The notes: generated by a model from the letters alone, not told the origin. A stretch of 64,000 nt of DNA from Glaciimonas sp. PAMC28666 (GCF_016917355.1 NZ_CP070304.1:2232001-2296000), one strand, 5' to 3'. Positions 52,853 through 62,556 are shown, counted from the stretch's first letter. Numbers and translations are program-made.

Positions 52853-54268
52853 ATGACTGCAATGCCAAAACTGACCAATTTAGACGCCAGAGTTCTTCCC
52901 GTCGCATTCTGCGAGGCCATGTCAGCCTTACTCGCGACCCGTTTCTCCCTTTCGCTGCCGGTACGCGAACATCACGGCAAGGACGAATCGCCGTTCGGGA
53001 TCATCGCGCCCGATGCCGTGGCATTTGTGAATAGCACGGAAGAGGCGGCCGCCGTCATGCGCCTATGCGCCGAACACCGCGTGCCGTTGATCCCGTTTGG
53101 TGCGGGCACTTCCATTGAGGGCCATATATTGGCACCACACGGCGGCATCAGTCTTGATCTCAGCGGGATGAACGCGTTAATTGCGATCCATGCGGAAGAT
53201 TTGACCGTGACCGTGCAGGCAGGCGTATTGCGCAAGCAATTGAACGAAGAAATCAAACATAGCGGGTTATTCTTTCCGATTGATCCGGGTGCGGACGCTT
53301 CTATCGGCGGCATGTGCGCCACCCGTGCCTCAGGAACCAACGCGGTGCGTTATCAGACCATGCGTGAAAATGTGTTGGCCCTGACCGTGATCACGCCCGA
53401 AGGTAAGATCATTCACACCGGAACCCGGGCGAAAAAGTCTTCAGCCGGGTACGATCTGACCCGTATTTATATCGGCAGCGAAGGTACGCTCGGCATCATC
53501 ACCGAGATCACGTTACGTGTGTATCCACAACCGGAAGCGATTTCCGCGGCTGTGTGCGCTTTCCCGACGTTGAGCGATGCGGTGCAGACGGTTATTGAAA
53601 CGATCCAGATGGGCGTGCCGATTGCGCGGGTTGAATTTGTCGATGCGTTGTCGATCAAGGCGATCAACCGACATGACAAGCTGGAACTGGTGGAGCTGCC
53701 GACCTTGTTTTTCGAATTTCACGGAAGCGACAATGGCGTCAAGGAGCAAGCCGAGACCGTGCAGCAGCTTGCCGCAGAACACGGCGGCCATCAGTTTGAA
53801 TGGGCGACCCAGCCGGAAGATCGCAAAAAATTGTGGAATGCACGGCATAACGCTTACTTCGCCGCGTTGCAGCTTAAGCCTGGTTGTGTGGCGGTCGTGA
53901 CCGACGTTTGCGTCCCGATTTCACGTTTGGCCGAATGCGTGATGGCAACCGATGTGGACTTGCAAGCGTCATCGCTCCCCTGCCCGATTGTGGGCCACGT
54001 CGGGGACGGCAATTTCCACGTCATTATTCTGGTGGATCCGAATAAGCCTGAAGAGCGGATAGAGGCCGAACGCATCAACGCCAACATCGTCGAGCGCGCT
54101 CTCGCGGTGGGCGGCACGTGTACCGGCGAACATGGTATCGGCCTGCACAAGATGGGATTTTTGCAGACCGAGCATGGGGACGATGCGTTAGATGTCATGC
54201 GCGCGATCAAGCGCGCACTCGACCCGTTGAATTTGATGAATCCGGGAAAGATATTTGAGTTGAAATAA
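52853..54268 (+). CDS. FAD-linked D-2-hydroxyacid (D-lactate) dehydrogenase
   Basis: This 471-residue flavoenzyme of the GlcD/Dld/LDHD group oxidises D-lactate or a related D-2-hydroxyacid to the keto acid. The FAD-binding PCMH domain has VPLIPFGAGTSIEGH, FFPIDPGADASIGGMCATRA, SGTNAVRYQTMRENVL and the KKSSAGYDLTRIYIGSEGTLGI segment. The C-terminal domain has GHVGDGNFHVIILVD and GEHGIGLHKMGF, with metal-binding His and Glu. It lacks the glycolate oxidase partner subunits. The next gene is an MFS carboxylate transporter in the same direction, and a LysR is divergent, which makes a small uptake-and-oxidation unit. Confidence 0.92.
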   Translation: MTAMPKLTNLDARVLPVAFCEAMSALLATRFSLSLPVREHHGKDESPFGIIAPDAVAFVNSTEEAAAVMRLCAEHRVPLIPFGAGTSIEGHILAPHGGISLDLSGMNALIAIHAEDLTVTVQAGVLRKQLNEEIKHSGLFFPIDPGADASIGGMCATRASGTNAVRYQTMRENVLALTVITPEGKIIHTGTRAKKSSAGYDLTRIYIGSEGTLGIITEITLRVYPQPEAISAAVCAFPTLSDAVQTVIETIQMGVPIARVEFVDALSIKAINRHDKLELVELPTLFFEFHGSDNGVKEQAETVQQLAAEHGGHQFEWATQPEDRKKLWNARHNAYFAALQLKPGCVAVVTDVCVPISRLAECVMATDVDLQASSLPCPIVGHVGDGNFHVIILVDPNKPEERIEAERINANIVERALAVGGTCTGEHGIGLHKMGFLQTEHGDDALDVMRAIKRALDPLNLMNPGKIFELK

Positions 54269-54403
54269 TGCTCGGATAAGGGGTCTGGATCGGCTGCATG
54301 GATTTCAGAATAAACCGCGGTACTGGAATTGGTTGTTGGGGAGGACGTTGACGGCAGGATTTAACGTTAGTATCGCGGCATCGCTTAGTGACACTATTAA
54401 AAA

Positions 54404-54417
54404 CCGGTTCTAACCGG
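54404..54417. promoter_or_regulatory. Palindrome before the MFS gene
   Basis: CCGGTT-CT-AACCGG is a perfect 14-bp inverted repeat 20 bp before ATG 54438. It may be an operator or a leader hairpin. Confidence 0.4.
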
Positions 54418-54437
54418 ATAACAACATCGGAGACACA

Positions 54438-55733
54438 ATGAATGACACCACCGCGGAAGGCGTGCGTTTTAGCGCGACCACCAGCACTGACAAGATCTTC
54501 AAAAAAATAAGCGTGAGGCTAATACCGTTTTTGTTGCTTTGCTATGTCCTGTCGTATCTGGATCGCGTCAACATCGGTTTCGCCAAACTACAAATGCTGG
54601 GCGATCTGAACTTCACGGACGCGGTCTACGGACTCGGCGCCGGTATATTTTTTATCGGCTATTTTTTCTTTGAAGTTCCTAGCAATATCATCATGCACAA
54701 GGTCGGCCCGCGCCTCTGGATGACCCGCATCCTGATCACCTGGGGTTTCTTGTCGGCCGCGATGATGTTCGTTCAGGGCGCGACGTCGTTTTATGTCTTG
54801 CGGTTTTTGTTGGGCATTGCTGAAGCGGGCTTTTTCCCCGGCATCATTTATTACCTCACCCGCTGGTATCCGTCTGAACGACGCGGTCGGGCGATGTCGC
54901 TATTCCTGTTGGCGCTGCCTTTGGCCGGGGTCATCGGTGGTCCATTATCCGGCTGGATTTTGCGCGACACCAACGGTATGGCGGGGTTGGCAGGCTGGCA
55001 ATGGATGTTCCTGATCGAAGGACTTCCTACCGTGCTTGCGGGGATTTTCCTGTTTCGCTATCTGGATGACAATGTCGCTGATGCCAAGTGGCTGAGCGCT
55101 GCAGAAAAACGCGAATTAATAGCGATCATGCAAAAAGAAGAAGCAACCAAGACACATTCCGGCACCGGCAAGGCTTTTGGCAGCGCACGCACCTGGTTGC
55201 TGAGCCTGATTTACTTTCTGTTCGTGTTCTCTTTGTACGGTATCAGTTTCTGGTTGCCAACCATCATCAAGGCAGCGGGCGTAAAAGATGCGCTCGATAT
55301 CGGCTTGTTGAGCGCATTGCCGTGGGCGGCTGGCGTAGTGCCGATGTTATTGATCGCCCGCAGCGCCGACCGCCGTAATGAGCGGCGCTGGCACATTTTT
55401 ATCCCGGCTGTGATCGGAACGATCGGCTTTATCATCAGCGTAAAGTTTAGTGCCAACATACCGATTGCGTTGATCGGCATGGCAATTGCCACGATGGGAA
55501 TTTTGACTGTGTTGCCGATTTTTTGGAGTTTGCCTACTGCTTACCTGGGTGGAGCGGGAGCGGCAGCTGGCATTGCGTTGATTAATTCTTTCGGTAACCT
55601 GTCGGGGTTCGTCGGCCCAACGTTAATGGGCTGGGTCAAGGGAATCACCGGCACGCTCGACAGCGGCGTGTATATGCTGGCCGGATGCTTGTTTCTCGGC
55701 GGTTTGTTGACGCTGTTTGCAAAATCGAAGTAA
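54438..55733 (+). CDS. MFS transporter, anion:cation symporter (ACS) family
   Basis: This 431-residue importer with 12 hydrophobic segments moves an organic anion with protons. ACS features are the early YVLSYLDRVNIGFA with the conserved Asp-Arg, FFIGYFFFEVPSNIIMHKVG, RWYPSERRGRAMSLF, and FLIEGLPTVLAGI. The family covers phthalate, tartrate, glucarate and hydroxyphenylacetate transporters. Position after the D-2-hydroxyacid dehydrogenase gene (170 bp away) suggests uptake of that substrate. Start ATG 54438 follows GGAG. Confidence 0.9.
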   Translation: MNDTTAEGVRFSATTSTDKIFKKISVRLIPFLLLCYVLSYLDRVNIGFAKLQMLGDLNFTDAVYGLGAGIFFIGYFFFEVPSNIIMHKVGPRLWMTRILITWGFLSAAMMFVQGATSFYVLRFLLGIAEAGFFPGIIYYLTRWYPSERRGRAMSLFLLALPLAGVIGGPLSGWILRDTNGMAGLAGWQWMFLIEGLPTVLAGIFLFRYLDDNVADAKWLSAAEKRELIAIMQKEEATKTHSGTGKAFGSARTWLLSLIYFLFVFSLYGISFWLPTIIKAAGVKDALDIGLLSALPWAAGVVPMLLIARSADRRNERRWHIFIPAVIGTIGFIISVKFSANIPIALIGMAIATMGILTVLPIFWSLPTAYLGGAGAAAGIALINSFGNLSGFVGPTLMGWVKGITGTLDSGVYMLAGCLFLGGLLTLFAKSK

Positions 55734-55763
55734 CAGTCCCTGGCCGCTCGGTTTGCGGCCACC

Positions 55764-56222
55764 TTAAAGCGGCGGCGCATTTCGCATCAGGACAGTTTTC
55801 AGCGCAAAACTGGATTTGATGTGCGCCACCCCCGGAATGCGGGTCAGCGTATTGGTCAGGAAGGCTTGGTAATTGTGCAAATCCTTGACCACCACGCGTA
55901 GCAAATAATCTGCATCTCCCGTCATCAGGAAGCAACTCATCACTTCCGGCACTTGCGCAATGCGTTCCTCAAAATGGGTCAACGCTTCAAGCGCCTGCTT
56001 GTCCATCGCGACAGACACAAACACCACTAATCCTCCTCCCAGCCTGGCTTCATCGAGGCGCGCAATATAGCCCTGAATATAGCCTCTTTCCTCGAGCAAA
56101 CGCACGCGCCGCAACGTCGGCGTCAGCGACAGGCCGATGGTATCGGCCAACTCGCGCCAGCTGATTCGCCCATCATTTGCCAGAATATTGAGAATTTTGA
56201 CGTCGAATTTATCTATTTTCAT
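55764..56222 (-). CDS. Lrp/AsnC-family regulator
   Basis: This 152-residue feast/famine regulator has an N-terminal helix-turn-helix (DKFDVKILNILANDGRISWRELADTIGLSLTPTLRRVRLLEERGYI) and a C-terminal ligand-binding (RAM) domain (GGLVVFVSVAMDKQALEALTHF, VMSCFLMTGDADYLLRVVVKD). It likely senses an amino acid, such as an aromatic one, because it is divergent from the indolepyruvate ferredoxin oxidoreductase gene with 134 bp between starts. This arrangement is common in Burkholderiales. Confidence 0.92.
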   Translation of the reverse strand: MKIDKFDVKILNILANDGRISWRELADTIGLSLTPTLRRVRLLEERGYIQGYIARLDEARLGGGLVVFVSVAMDKQALEALTHFEERIAQVPEVMSCFLMTGDADYLLRVVVKDLHNYQAFLTNTLTRIPGVAHIKSSFALKTVLMRNAPPL

Positions 56223-56356
56223 TTTTAATGCACTACAAAATGCTAGTTTGTTAGTCGAAACACGTTAAAAAACTGTTTTAGCGTAGTCCTTTTTGGTCCC
56301 AATTGCTAGTCCTTGCGTCCTATACTTTTTTAACTATAAAAAAGAGTGGAGATCGT

Positions 56357-59300
56357 ATGGCACAAGTTGATCTGACGTATTCGGCTGAAGACGTGTATAC
56401 GCGCAAAGACGGCCGTATTTATCTCACCGGGACGCAGGCATTGGTGCGTTTGCCGATGATGCAACGGACCCTGGATCGTGCCCGTGGGTTGAACACCGCC
56501 GGTCTGGTATCGGGGTATCGCGGTTCTCCGCTCGGGACCTACGATCTACAACTCTGGAAAGCTTACAAGGCGCTGGCCGCGCACGATATTGTGTTTCAGC
56601 CGGGGCTGAATGAAGACCTGGCCGCGACCGCTTTATGGGGCGCGCAGATGCACAAGGCATACGGCGACACTAAAGTCGATGGTGTGTTCGGCATCTGGTA
56701 CGGGAAGGGGCCGGGCGTCGACCGTACCGGAGACGTTTTTCGCTCTGCCAATATGCTGGGAACTTCAGCGCTGGGCGGTGTTCTTGCGGTGTCCGGTGAT
56801 GATCATTCGGCCCAGTCTTCCATGTATCCGCACCAGAGCGATGGCATCTTTTCGGCGGCGTCGATTCCCGTGTTGCAGCCATCGAATCTGGCAGAAATTC
56901 TCGAATTTGGATTAGCGGGGATTGCGTTATCGCGGTTTTCGGGTTTGTGGGTATGTCTTAAGACCATTGCCGAGGTCATCGAAACCGCAGGATCACTGCA
57001 ATTGCCGCCGTTACCACGCTACGTGACACCGGAAGATTTCATTGTGCCGGCGCACGGTTTGAACTGGGACCCGCGCATCGCGTGGCCAGCCGAGCGCGCC
57101 GAACTGGAACGACGACTGATCAACGAGCGATTGCCTGCCGCGTTGGCATGGGCACGTGCTAATAAGCTTGATCGGACCATCGTGTCGGCACAAGGCGGCT
57201 GGCTCGGGATTGTGACCGTGGGCAAGGCGCATCAGGATTTGATGCAAGCGGTCGAAGATCTCGGCCTGAAAACCGCTGATCTGAGTGCGCTTGGTATCGC
57301 GATTTATAAGGTGGCAATGAGCTGGCCGCTCGAAACCATCGGCATGAAAGAGTTTGTTGAAGGCCGTGAAGAAATATTTGTGGTGGAGGAAAAGCGCGCC
57401 ATCGTCGAGGGGCAAATCAAGGAAGCCTTGTTTCATGAAACCGGTGGAAAGCGTCCCTGTGTGGTGGGCAAGACGGATCAGTTCGGCAAACTACTACTAC
57501 CGGAAATATCCGAATTCACGCCGCTGATGCTGGCACGGGCATTGGTGGCACGAATCGGCCACCGGTTGCCCGCGCTGCACGGCAGGCTGGCTGCGCTTGA
57601 AGCGCGTTTATTGCCGCCACAGCGCACGGTGATTCCGATTCGTCGTCCGTATTTTTGCTCGGGTTGTCCCCACAATACCTCGACTAAATCGCCAGACGGT
57701 TCGATCTCTGGCGGCGGGATTGGCTGCCATGTCATGGCGTTATCCGATCCGAAATTAAAGACCACTACCTTTAGCCAGATGGGCGGAGAGGGGGCGCAAT
57801 GGGTTGGCGCGGCACCGTTTTCTGCGACCACGCACGTTTTCCAGAATCTGGGCGACGGCACTTACCAACATTCTGGCTTATTGGCAATCCGGGCTGCACT
57901 TGCCGCAAAAACCAATATTACCTACAAGATTTTGTACAACGATGCTGTGGCAATGACTGGCGGCCAAACCGCCGAAGGTCAGATGGACCCGTTACGCATT
58001 ACGCGCCAGTTACAGGCGGAAGGCGTGGAAACAATCGCATTTGTCTCGGACGATCCCGAGCGCTGGGAAGGCAATCCGGATTTGGCAAAAGGCGTCGAGG
58101 TCTATCATCGCGATGCGTTGGACGATGTACAGCGTAAGTTGCGCGAAGTTGCTGGCGTCAGTGCCATCGTCTACGAGCAAACCTGCGCCTCGGAAAAACG
58201 CCGTCGCCGCAAGCGCGGCGCTTTCCCCGATCCAGACAAGCGCTTGTTCATCAATCCACGCGTCTGCGAAGGATGCGGCGATTGCTCGGTGCAATCCAAC
58301 TGTATCGCGGTACAGCCGCTAGAAACCGATTTTGGCCGCAAGCGTGAAATCAACCAGAGCGCCTGTAACAAAGATTTCTCCTGCGTGAAAGGTTTCTGCC
58401 CAAGTTTTGTAGAAATCGATGGCGTGCAACTACGCAAGCCCGATGCCAAACGCCTGCAATCGCTGGAAGCACAGACGTTACTGTCGTTACCTGCCGTCAA
58501 AGTGCCTATGCTAAACGGCCCCTACAATGTCTATGTCACAGGTATCGGTGGGACCGGCGTTTTAACGCTGGGCGCATTGTTGGGTGCCGCCGCTCACATC
58601 GAGGGCAAAGGGGCGAGTGTGCTCGACTTTACCGGGCTGGCGCAAAAAAATGGTGCCGTGGTCAGTCAGGTGCGCATTGCAGCAATGGCAGAGGATATTA
58701 ATGCGGTGCGCATCGGTACCGGCGCTGTTGATTTGCTGATTGGCACCGATCTGGTGGTGGCTGCGGCTGCCGACAATCTCGGGCGTTTTGCCGCGGACCG
58801 GACGGCGGCGATCGTCAATCTGGATCAGACCCAGACCGCCGATGTCGTCTCGCAACGCGACGCTAGTCTGCCAGTGGAAGAAATGCTGGAGCGGGTGCGC
58901 AACCGGAGCGTTACCGATCAGTTTTATACTTTCAATGCCAGCACCTTGGCGCAAACCTTATTTGGTGACACGGTCGCCGCGCATACGCTAATGCTGGGTT
59001 ATGCGTGGCAGTCAGGGCTGGTACCGCTGTCATTGGAAGCGTTGACTAGGGCGATTGAGCTGAACGGCGCTGCGGTGGGTATGAACAAGAGCGCGCTGGC
59101 CTGGGGCCGTATTGCCGCCGCCAGTCCTGAAACGCTGATCAAAATTGATGCGTTCGATCACGCTGATGCTGCTGTTGCACCAAGCCGCCCAAAAGATTTC
59201 GAAGGTTCGGTTAATTACTTTGCGAATGAACTGGTTGCTTACCAAAGCGGCAATTATGCGCGACGTTATCGTAATTTGATCATGCAGGCACGTCAGGCAG

Positions 59301-59872
59301 AACAGCGTCTGGGGAACGGATCGGACGCTTTTGCCAGGGCTGTGGCAGAGCAGGCGTTCCGTTTGATGGCGTATAAGGACGAATACGAAGTGGCGCGGCT
59401 GTATGCCGCGCCAGAATTCAAGGCGGGGCTGACAAAGCAGTTTTCGACCGCAAAAAAGCTTTCGGTCTGGTTGTCGCCACCGTTGATTTCGCGCATTGAT
59501 CCCGCTACCGGCCGGCCAAAAAAGCGCCGCTTCGGACCGTGGATATTTTCCGCATTTTCGGTTTTGGCAAAGTGCCGCGGCGTACGCGGTACGCATTTCG
59601 ACCCGTTCGGTTATACCGAAGAGCGAACCAATGAGCGGCGTTTGATCGTTGACTATTTTTCGATGATTGAAAAGCTCTGCAGCAAACTCAGCAAGAGCAA
59701 TCATCTGGCAGCGGTCACCTTGGCCCAATTACCCTCCGAGATTCGTGGTTTTGGTCCGGTCAAGCACGCCGCTATTGTGAAATACGCGAAAGATAATACG
59801 ATATTGCTGGAACAATTCGATAAGCCGGTTGATCTATCCGGCTATAAACCTATATCGTTTAAAGCGGCTTAA
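56357..59872 (+). CDS. Indolepyruvate ferredoxin oxidoreductase, fused subunits
   Basis: This 1171-residue fused alpha-beta-gamma enzyme oxidatively decarboxylates aryl pyruvates (from Trp, Phe, Tyr) or branched 2-oxoacids to acyl-CoA with ferredoxin. The start at 56357 follows GAGTGGAG; the frame to 56303 is not used. The N-terminal part has GYRGSPLGTYDLQLW. A thiamin diphosphate region contains SGCPHNTSTKSPDG and the GGIGCHVMAL segment. A [4Fe-4S] region has PRVCEGCGDCSVQSNCIAV followed by CNKDFSCVKGFCPSF. The gamma domain holds GIGGTGVLTLGALLG. Control by the divergent Lrp regulator is likely. Confidence 0.95.
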   Translation: MAQVDLTYSAEDVYTRKDGRIYLTGTQALVRLPMMQRTLDRARGLNTAGLVSGYRGSPLGTYDLQLWKAYKALAAHDIVFQPGLNEDLAATALWGAQMHKAYGDTKVDGVFGIWYGKGPGVDRTGDVFRSANMLGTSALGGVLAVSGDDHSAQSSMYPHQSDGIFSAASIPVLQPSNLAEILEFGLAGIALSRFSGLWVCLKTIAEVIETAGSLQLPPLPRYVTPEDFIVPAHGLNWDPRIAWPAERAELERRLINERLPAALAWARANKLDRTIVSAQGGWLGIVTVGKAHQDLMQAVEDLGLKTADLSALGIAIYKVAMSWPLETIGMKEFVEGREEIFVVEEKRAIVEGQIKEALFHETGGKRPCVVGKTDQFGKLLLPEISEFTPLMLARALVARIGHRLPALHGRLAALEARLLPPQRTVIPIRRPYFCSGCPHNTSTKSPDGSISGGGIGCHVMALSDPKLKTTTFSQMGGEGAQWVGAAPFSATTHVFQNLGDGTYQHSGLLAIRAALAAKTNITYKILYNDAVAMTGGQTAEGQMDPLRITRQLQAEGVETIAFVSDDPERWEGNPDLAKGVEVYHRDALDDVQRKLREVAGVSAIVYEQTCASEKRRRRKRGAFPDPDKRLFINPRVCEGCGDCSVQSNCIAVQPLETDFGRKREINQSACNKDFSCVKGFCPSFVEIDGVQLRKPDAKRLQSLEAQTLLSLPAVKVPMLNGPYNVYVTGIGGTGVLTLGALLGAAAHIEGKGASVLDFTGLAQKNGAVVSQVRIAAMAEDINAVRIGTGAVDLLIGTDLVVAAAADNLGRFAADRTAAIVNLDQTQTADVVSQRDASLPVEEMLERVRNRSVTDQFYTFNASTLAQTLFGDTVAAHTLMLGYAWQSGLVPLSLEALTRAIELNGAAVGMNKSALAWGRIAAASPETLIKIDAFDHADAAVAPSRPKDFEGSVNYFANELVAYQSGNYARRYRNLIMQARQAEQRLGNGSDAFARAVAEQAFRLMAYKDEYEVARLYAAPEFKAGLTKQFSTAKKLSVWLSPPLISRIDPATGRPKKRRFGPWIFSAFSVLAKCRGVRGTHFDPFGYTEERTNERRLIVDYFSMIEKLCSKLSKSNHLAAVTLAQLPSEIRGFGPVKHAAIVKYAKDNTILLEQFDKPVDLSGYKPISFKAA

Positions 59873-59982
59873 GATTGGCGGAAAAGAATTGGTTGGATGA
59901 ATAGCAGGACTAAATGAACGGTCGACATAAAAAGCACTGTTTCTGGTGTCGACACAGTGATAAAAATACCATCGGAGACAAC

Positions 59983-61119
59983 ATGATTTTGACCGAAGAG
60001 CAACAAATTATCCGCGAAGCCATACGCAGTTTTGCGCAGGAGCAGTTAGCCCCCTTTGCCGAAAAGTGGGAATCGGACGCGCTCTTCCCTCGTGATGCAT
60101 TGAAAGCACTTGGCGGCCTGGGTGCCATGGGCGTGACGGTTAGCGAACAATACGGTGGCGCGGGAATGGATTACGTAACGTTGGCGGTGGTACTGGAAGA
60201 AATCGCGGCCGGACATGGCGCTACGTCGACCATCGTCTCGGTGCAAAATTCACTGATCTGCGGTATCACTGAGAAATTCGCCTCGGAATCGCAAAAAGCG
60301 CGCTATCTGGAGGGCTTCGCCAGTGGACGTTTGCTGGGATGCTTTTGTCTGACCGAACCTCAGGCTGGTTCAGATGCCTCAGCATTGAAGACCAGTGCGC
60401 GCCGTGATGGCGACGCTTGGGTCATCAATGGCGTCAAGCAATTCATCACCACCGGCCGTGAAGCCGATGTGGCGATTGTGATCGCAGTCACCGATTCTGA
60501 AAAAGGGAAACGAGGCATGTCCTGCTTCTTGATTCCGACCGACACACCCGGATATCGGGTTGCCGGTATTGAAAAAAAGCTGGGACAACATGCGTCGGAT
60601 ACCGCTCAGATCAGCTTTGAAAATTGTCGGGTACCACTCGAAGCGCTAGTCGGCGAAGAAGGGCAGGGCTACAAAATTGCGTTGTCGAATCTGGAAGCGG
60701 GGCGCATCGGGATTGCCGCACAATCAATCGGTATGGCGCGTGCTGCATATGAAGCAGCGCTGGCCTATGCGAAGGATCGGCTATCTTTTGGCGTGCCTTT
60801 GATAACGCATCAGGCGGTGGCATTTCGGCTCGCGGATATGGCGATGACCATCGAAGCATCGCGCCAGCTCACATTGCACGCGGCGGCGCTGAAAGACGCC
60901 GGATTGCCTTGTCTGAAAGAAGCTTCAATGGCCAAGTTGTTCGCCTCCGAGGGTGCCGAGAAAGTCTGCAGCGCCGCGCTACAAACTTTGGGTGGTTACG
61001 GCTACACCCGGGATTTTCCGGTCGAACGGATTTATCGGGACGTGCGTGTAACGCAGATTTATGAAGGCACCAGCGATATTCAGCGGATGGTGATTGCGAA
61101 GGCGATTGCGGGTGAGTAG
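59983..61119 (+). CDS. Acyl-CoA dehydrogenase
   Basis: This 378-residue FAD flavoenzyme introduces a 2,3 double bond into an acyl-CoA. The start MILTEEQQII at 59983 follows CGGAGA; the upstream in-frame extension is not supported. Family motifs are GCFCLTEPQAGSDASALKT, WVINGVKQFITTG, and the C-terminal QTLGGYGYTRDFPVERIYRDVRVTQIYEGTSDIQR with the catalytic Glu in YEGT. Length and signature match short/branched-chain-type enzymes. It follows the indolepyruvate oxidoreductase gene by 110 bp and could oxidise an acyl-CoA made by it. The exact chain is unknown. Confidence 0.93.
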   Translation: MILTEEQQIIREAIRSFAQEQLAPFAEKWESDALFPRDALKALGGLGAMGVTVSEQYGGAGMDYVTLAVVLEEIAAGHGATSTIVSVQNSLICGITEKFASESQKARYLEGFASGRLLGCFCLTEPQAGSDASALKTSARRDGDAWVINGVKQFITTGREADVAIVIAVTDSEKGKRGMSCFLIPTDTPGYRVAGIEKKLGQHASDTAQISFENCRVPLEALVGEEGQGYKIALSNLEAGRIGIAAQSIGMARAAYEAALAYAKDRLSFGVPLITHQAVAFRLADMAMTIEASRQLTLHAAALKDAGLPCLKEASMAKLFASEGAEKVCSAALQTLGGYGYTRDFPVERIYRDVRVTQIYEGTSDIQRMVIAKAIAGE

Positions 61120-61204
61120 CAATGCCAGCGCAGGCGTAACAGGAAGTTGATCAAATAAGACTTTATTTAAATAGACAAAGAAGAAACTTCGTAAGTTTCC
61201 TTGG

Positions 61205-61241
61205 GTGAGTTGCCAAGTGAGTTGCCAAATTAGTTGGCCAA
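61205..61241. repeat. 12-13 bp direct repeats
   Basis: Two perfect tandem copies of GTGAGTTGCCAA are followed by ATTAGTTGGCCAA. Confidence 0.88.
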
Positions 61242-61264
61242 AGTACTTGCCAGCTAAGGGACGT

Positions 61265-61324
61265 ATGGCAGCCTCACCCTGGATCGGGCTAACGAGTGAA
61301 GAAGTAAAAAAGCAGTTAAAGTAG
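61265..61324 (+). CDS. Possible 19-residue small ORF
   Basis: The frame encodes MAASPWIGLTSEEVKKQLK and has a good Shine-Dalgarno AAGGG 4 bp before the ATG. The Lys-rich C-terminus could form an amphipathic helix. Nothing else supports expression; a leader peptide for nemA or a chance ORF are both possible. Confidence 0.2.
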   Translation: MAASPWIGLTSEEVKKQLK

Positions 61325-61431
61325 GCGGCATCCAGTTTGTTCTGGAAATTTTTAGCAAAGCCGCAACTTTTAGCCAGGATGGGATTTTTTCCCTACCCGT
61401 TTAACCGCTTTTTCTTAATTCAGGAGCTCCC

Positions 61432-62556
61432 ATGCCAGCCGAGACAAATTCTATTAATGCCAATAACGAACGCCTCTTCGAAAGCGTCCAGCTCGGTCCT
61501 TATCTTCTGCGTAATCGGATCGTAATGGCACCGTTGACACGCAGCCGCGCCACTGAGGGCGACGTGCCGAGCGAGATGGCGATCTTGTATTACGCGCAAC
61601 GCGCCAGTGCGGGTTTGATCATCGCCGAGGCTACGCAAATCTCGCCGCAAGGCAAAGGTTATGTCTTTACGCCGGGCATTTATAACCAGACACAAGTTGA
61701 CGCCTGGAAAAAAATCACCGAAGCGGTGCATGCCAAGGATGGTCGGATCTATTTGCAGCTATGGCACGTCGGTCGTATCTCTCATCCCTCGATTCAACCC
61801 AATAACGAATTGCCGGTAGCACCTTCAGCGATCACACCGGAGGGACAAGCCTACACCAACGACGGTTTCGTCCCGCTGGTGACACCCCGCGCCTTGCGCC
61901 TGGAGGAAATGCCCGGCATTGTCGAACAATATCGTCAGGCGGCAAAGTATGCTTTGGCTGCTGGTTTCGATGGCGTCGAAATCCATGCTGCAAACGGTTA
62001 TTTGCTCGATCAGTTCTTGCGCGATAAGACCAATCAACGCACGGATGCCTATGGCGGAAGTATCGAAAACCGCGTACGCCTTCTGGTCGAGGTGACGGAA
62101 GCCGTCACGGCCGTTTGGGGCGGCAATCGGGTCGGCTTAAGGATTTCACCGTTAAGCAAGTTTGGCGATATTTGGGATAGCAATCCACAGGCGCTGTTTA
62201 CGCACGTGGTGGAAAAGCTGAACGCATTCAAGCTTGCTTATCTTCATGTCATTGAAGGCGATACCGGCGGCGAGCGTGAGGTAGCGGGCGGCTTTGATCT
62301 GCAGATACTACGTGCTTTGTTTAATGGCGCGTATATGGCAAATAACGGCTACGACGCAGCTTTGGCAGATCATCGGTTAGATGCTGGAAAGGCGGATTTG
62401 ATTGCATTTGGTCGGCCGTTCATCTCGAATCCGGATCTGGTCGAGCGCATGCGTACTTCGGCACCACTCAGTGAGCCAGATCCGAAGACGATGTATGGCG
62501 GTGATGGCCACGGTTATATCGATTATCCAACATTGTCTGGCAGCGTCGCAGCGTAA
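61432..62556 (+). CDS. nemA: Old Yellow Enzyme-type alkene reductase
   Basis: This 374-residue FMN-dependent reductase uses NADPH to reduce activated alkenes and nitro compounds, such as N-ethylmaleimide. Family blocks are YLLRNRIVMAPLTRSRA, LIIAEATQISPQGKGYVFTPG, LQLWHVGRISHPS, FDGVEIHAANGYLLDQFLRD with the catalytic His-Asn pair, and NRVGLRISPL. Length matches NemA (365). The Shine-Dalgarno CAGGAGC precedes the ATG. Such genes often answer to electrophile stress through nearby regulators, but none is seen here. Confidence 0.92.
   Translation: MPAETNSINANNERLFESVQLGPYLLRNRIVMAPLTRSRATEGDVPSEMAILYYAQRASAGLIIAEATQISPQGKGYVFTPGIYNQTQVDAWKKITEAVHAKDGRIYLQLWHVGRISHPSIQPNNELPVAPSAITPEGQAYTNDGFVPLVTPRALRLEEMPGIVEQYRQAAKYALAAGFDGVEIHAANGYLLDQFLRDKTNQRTDAYGGSIENRVRLLVEVTEAVTAVWGGNRVGLRISPLSKFGDIWDSNPQALFTHVVEKLNAFKLAYLHVIEGDTGGEREVAGGFDLQILRALFNGAYMANNGYDAALADHRLDAGKADLIAFGRPFISNPDLVERMRTSAPLSEPDPKTMYGGDGHGYIDYPTLSGSVAA

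Larger units (their letters stand above)
61120..61431. other. Intergenic region with direct repeats and a tiny ORF
   Basis: These 312 bp lie between the acyl-CoA dehydrogenase and nemA genes. At 61205-61241 GTGAGTTGCCAA occurs twice in tandem and is followed by the diverged ATTAGTTGGCCAA. At 61265-61324 a 19-residue frame follows AAGGGACGT, described separately. The right end carries AGGAG before nemA. Confidence 0.6.

Noticed and set aside
59914-59982. N-terminal extension of the acyl-CoA dehydrogenase frame with three Cys/His residues (HCFWCRH)
   Set aside because: The family starts at MILTEEQQ, which has a GGAG site; the extension has none and is probably untranslated.
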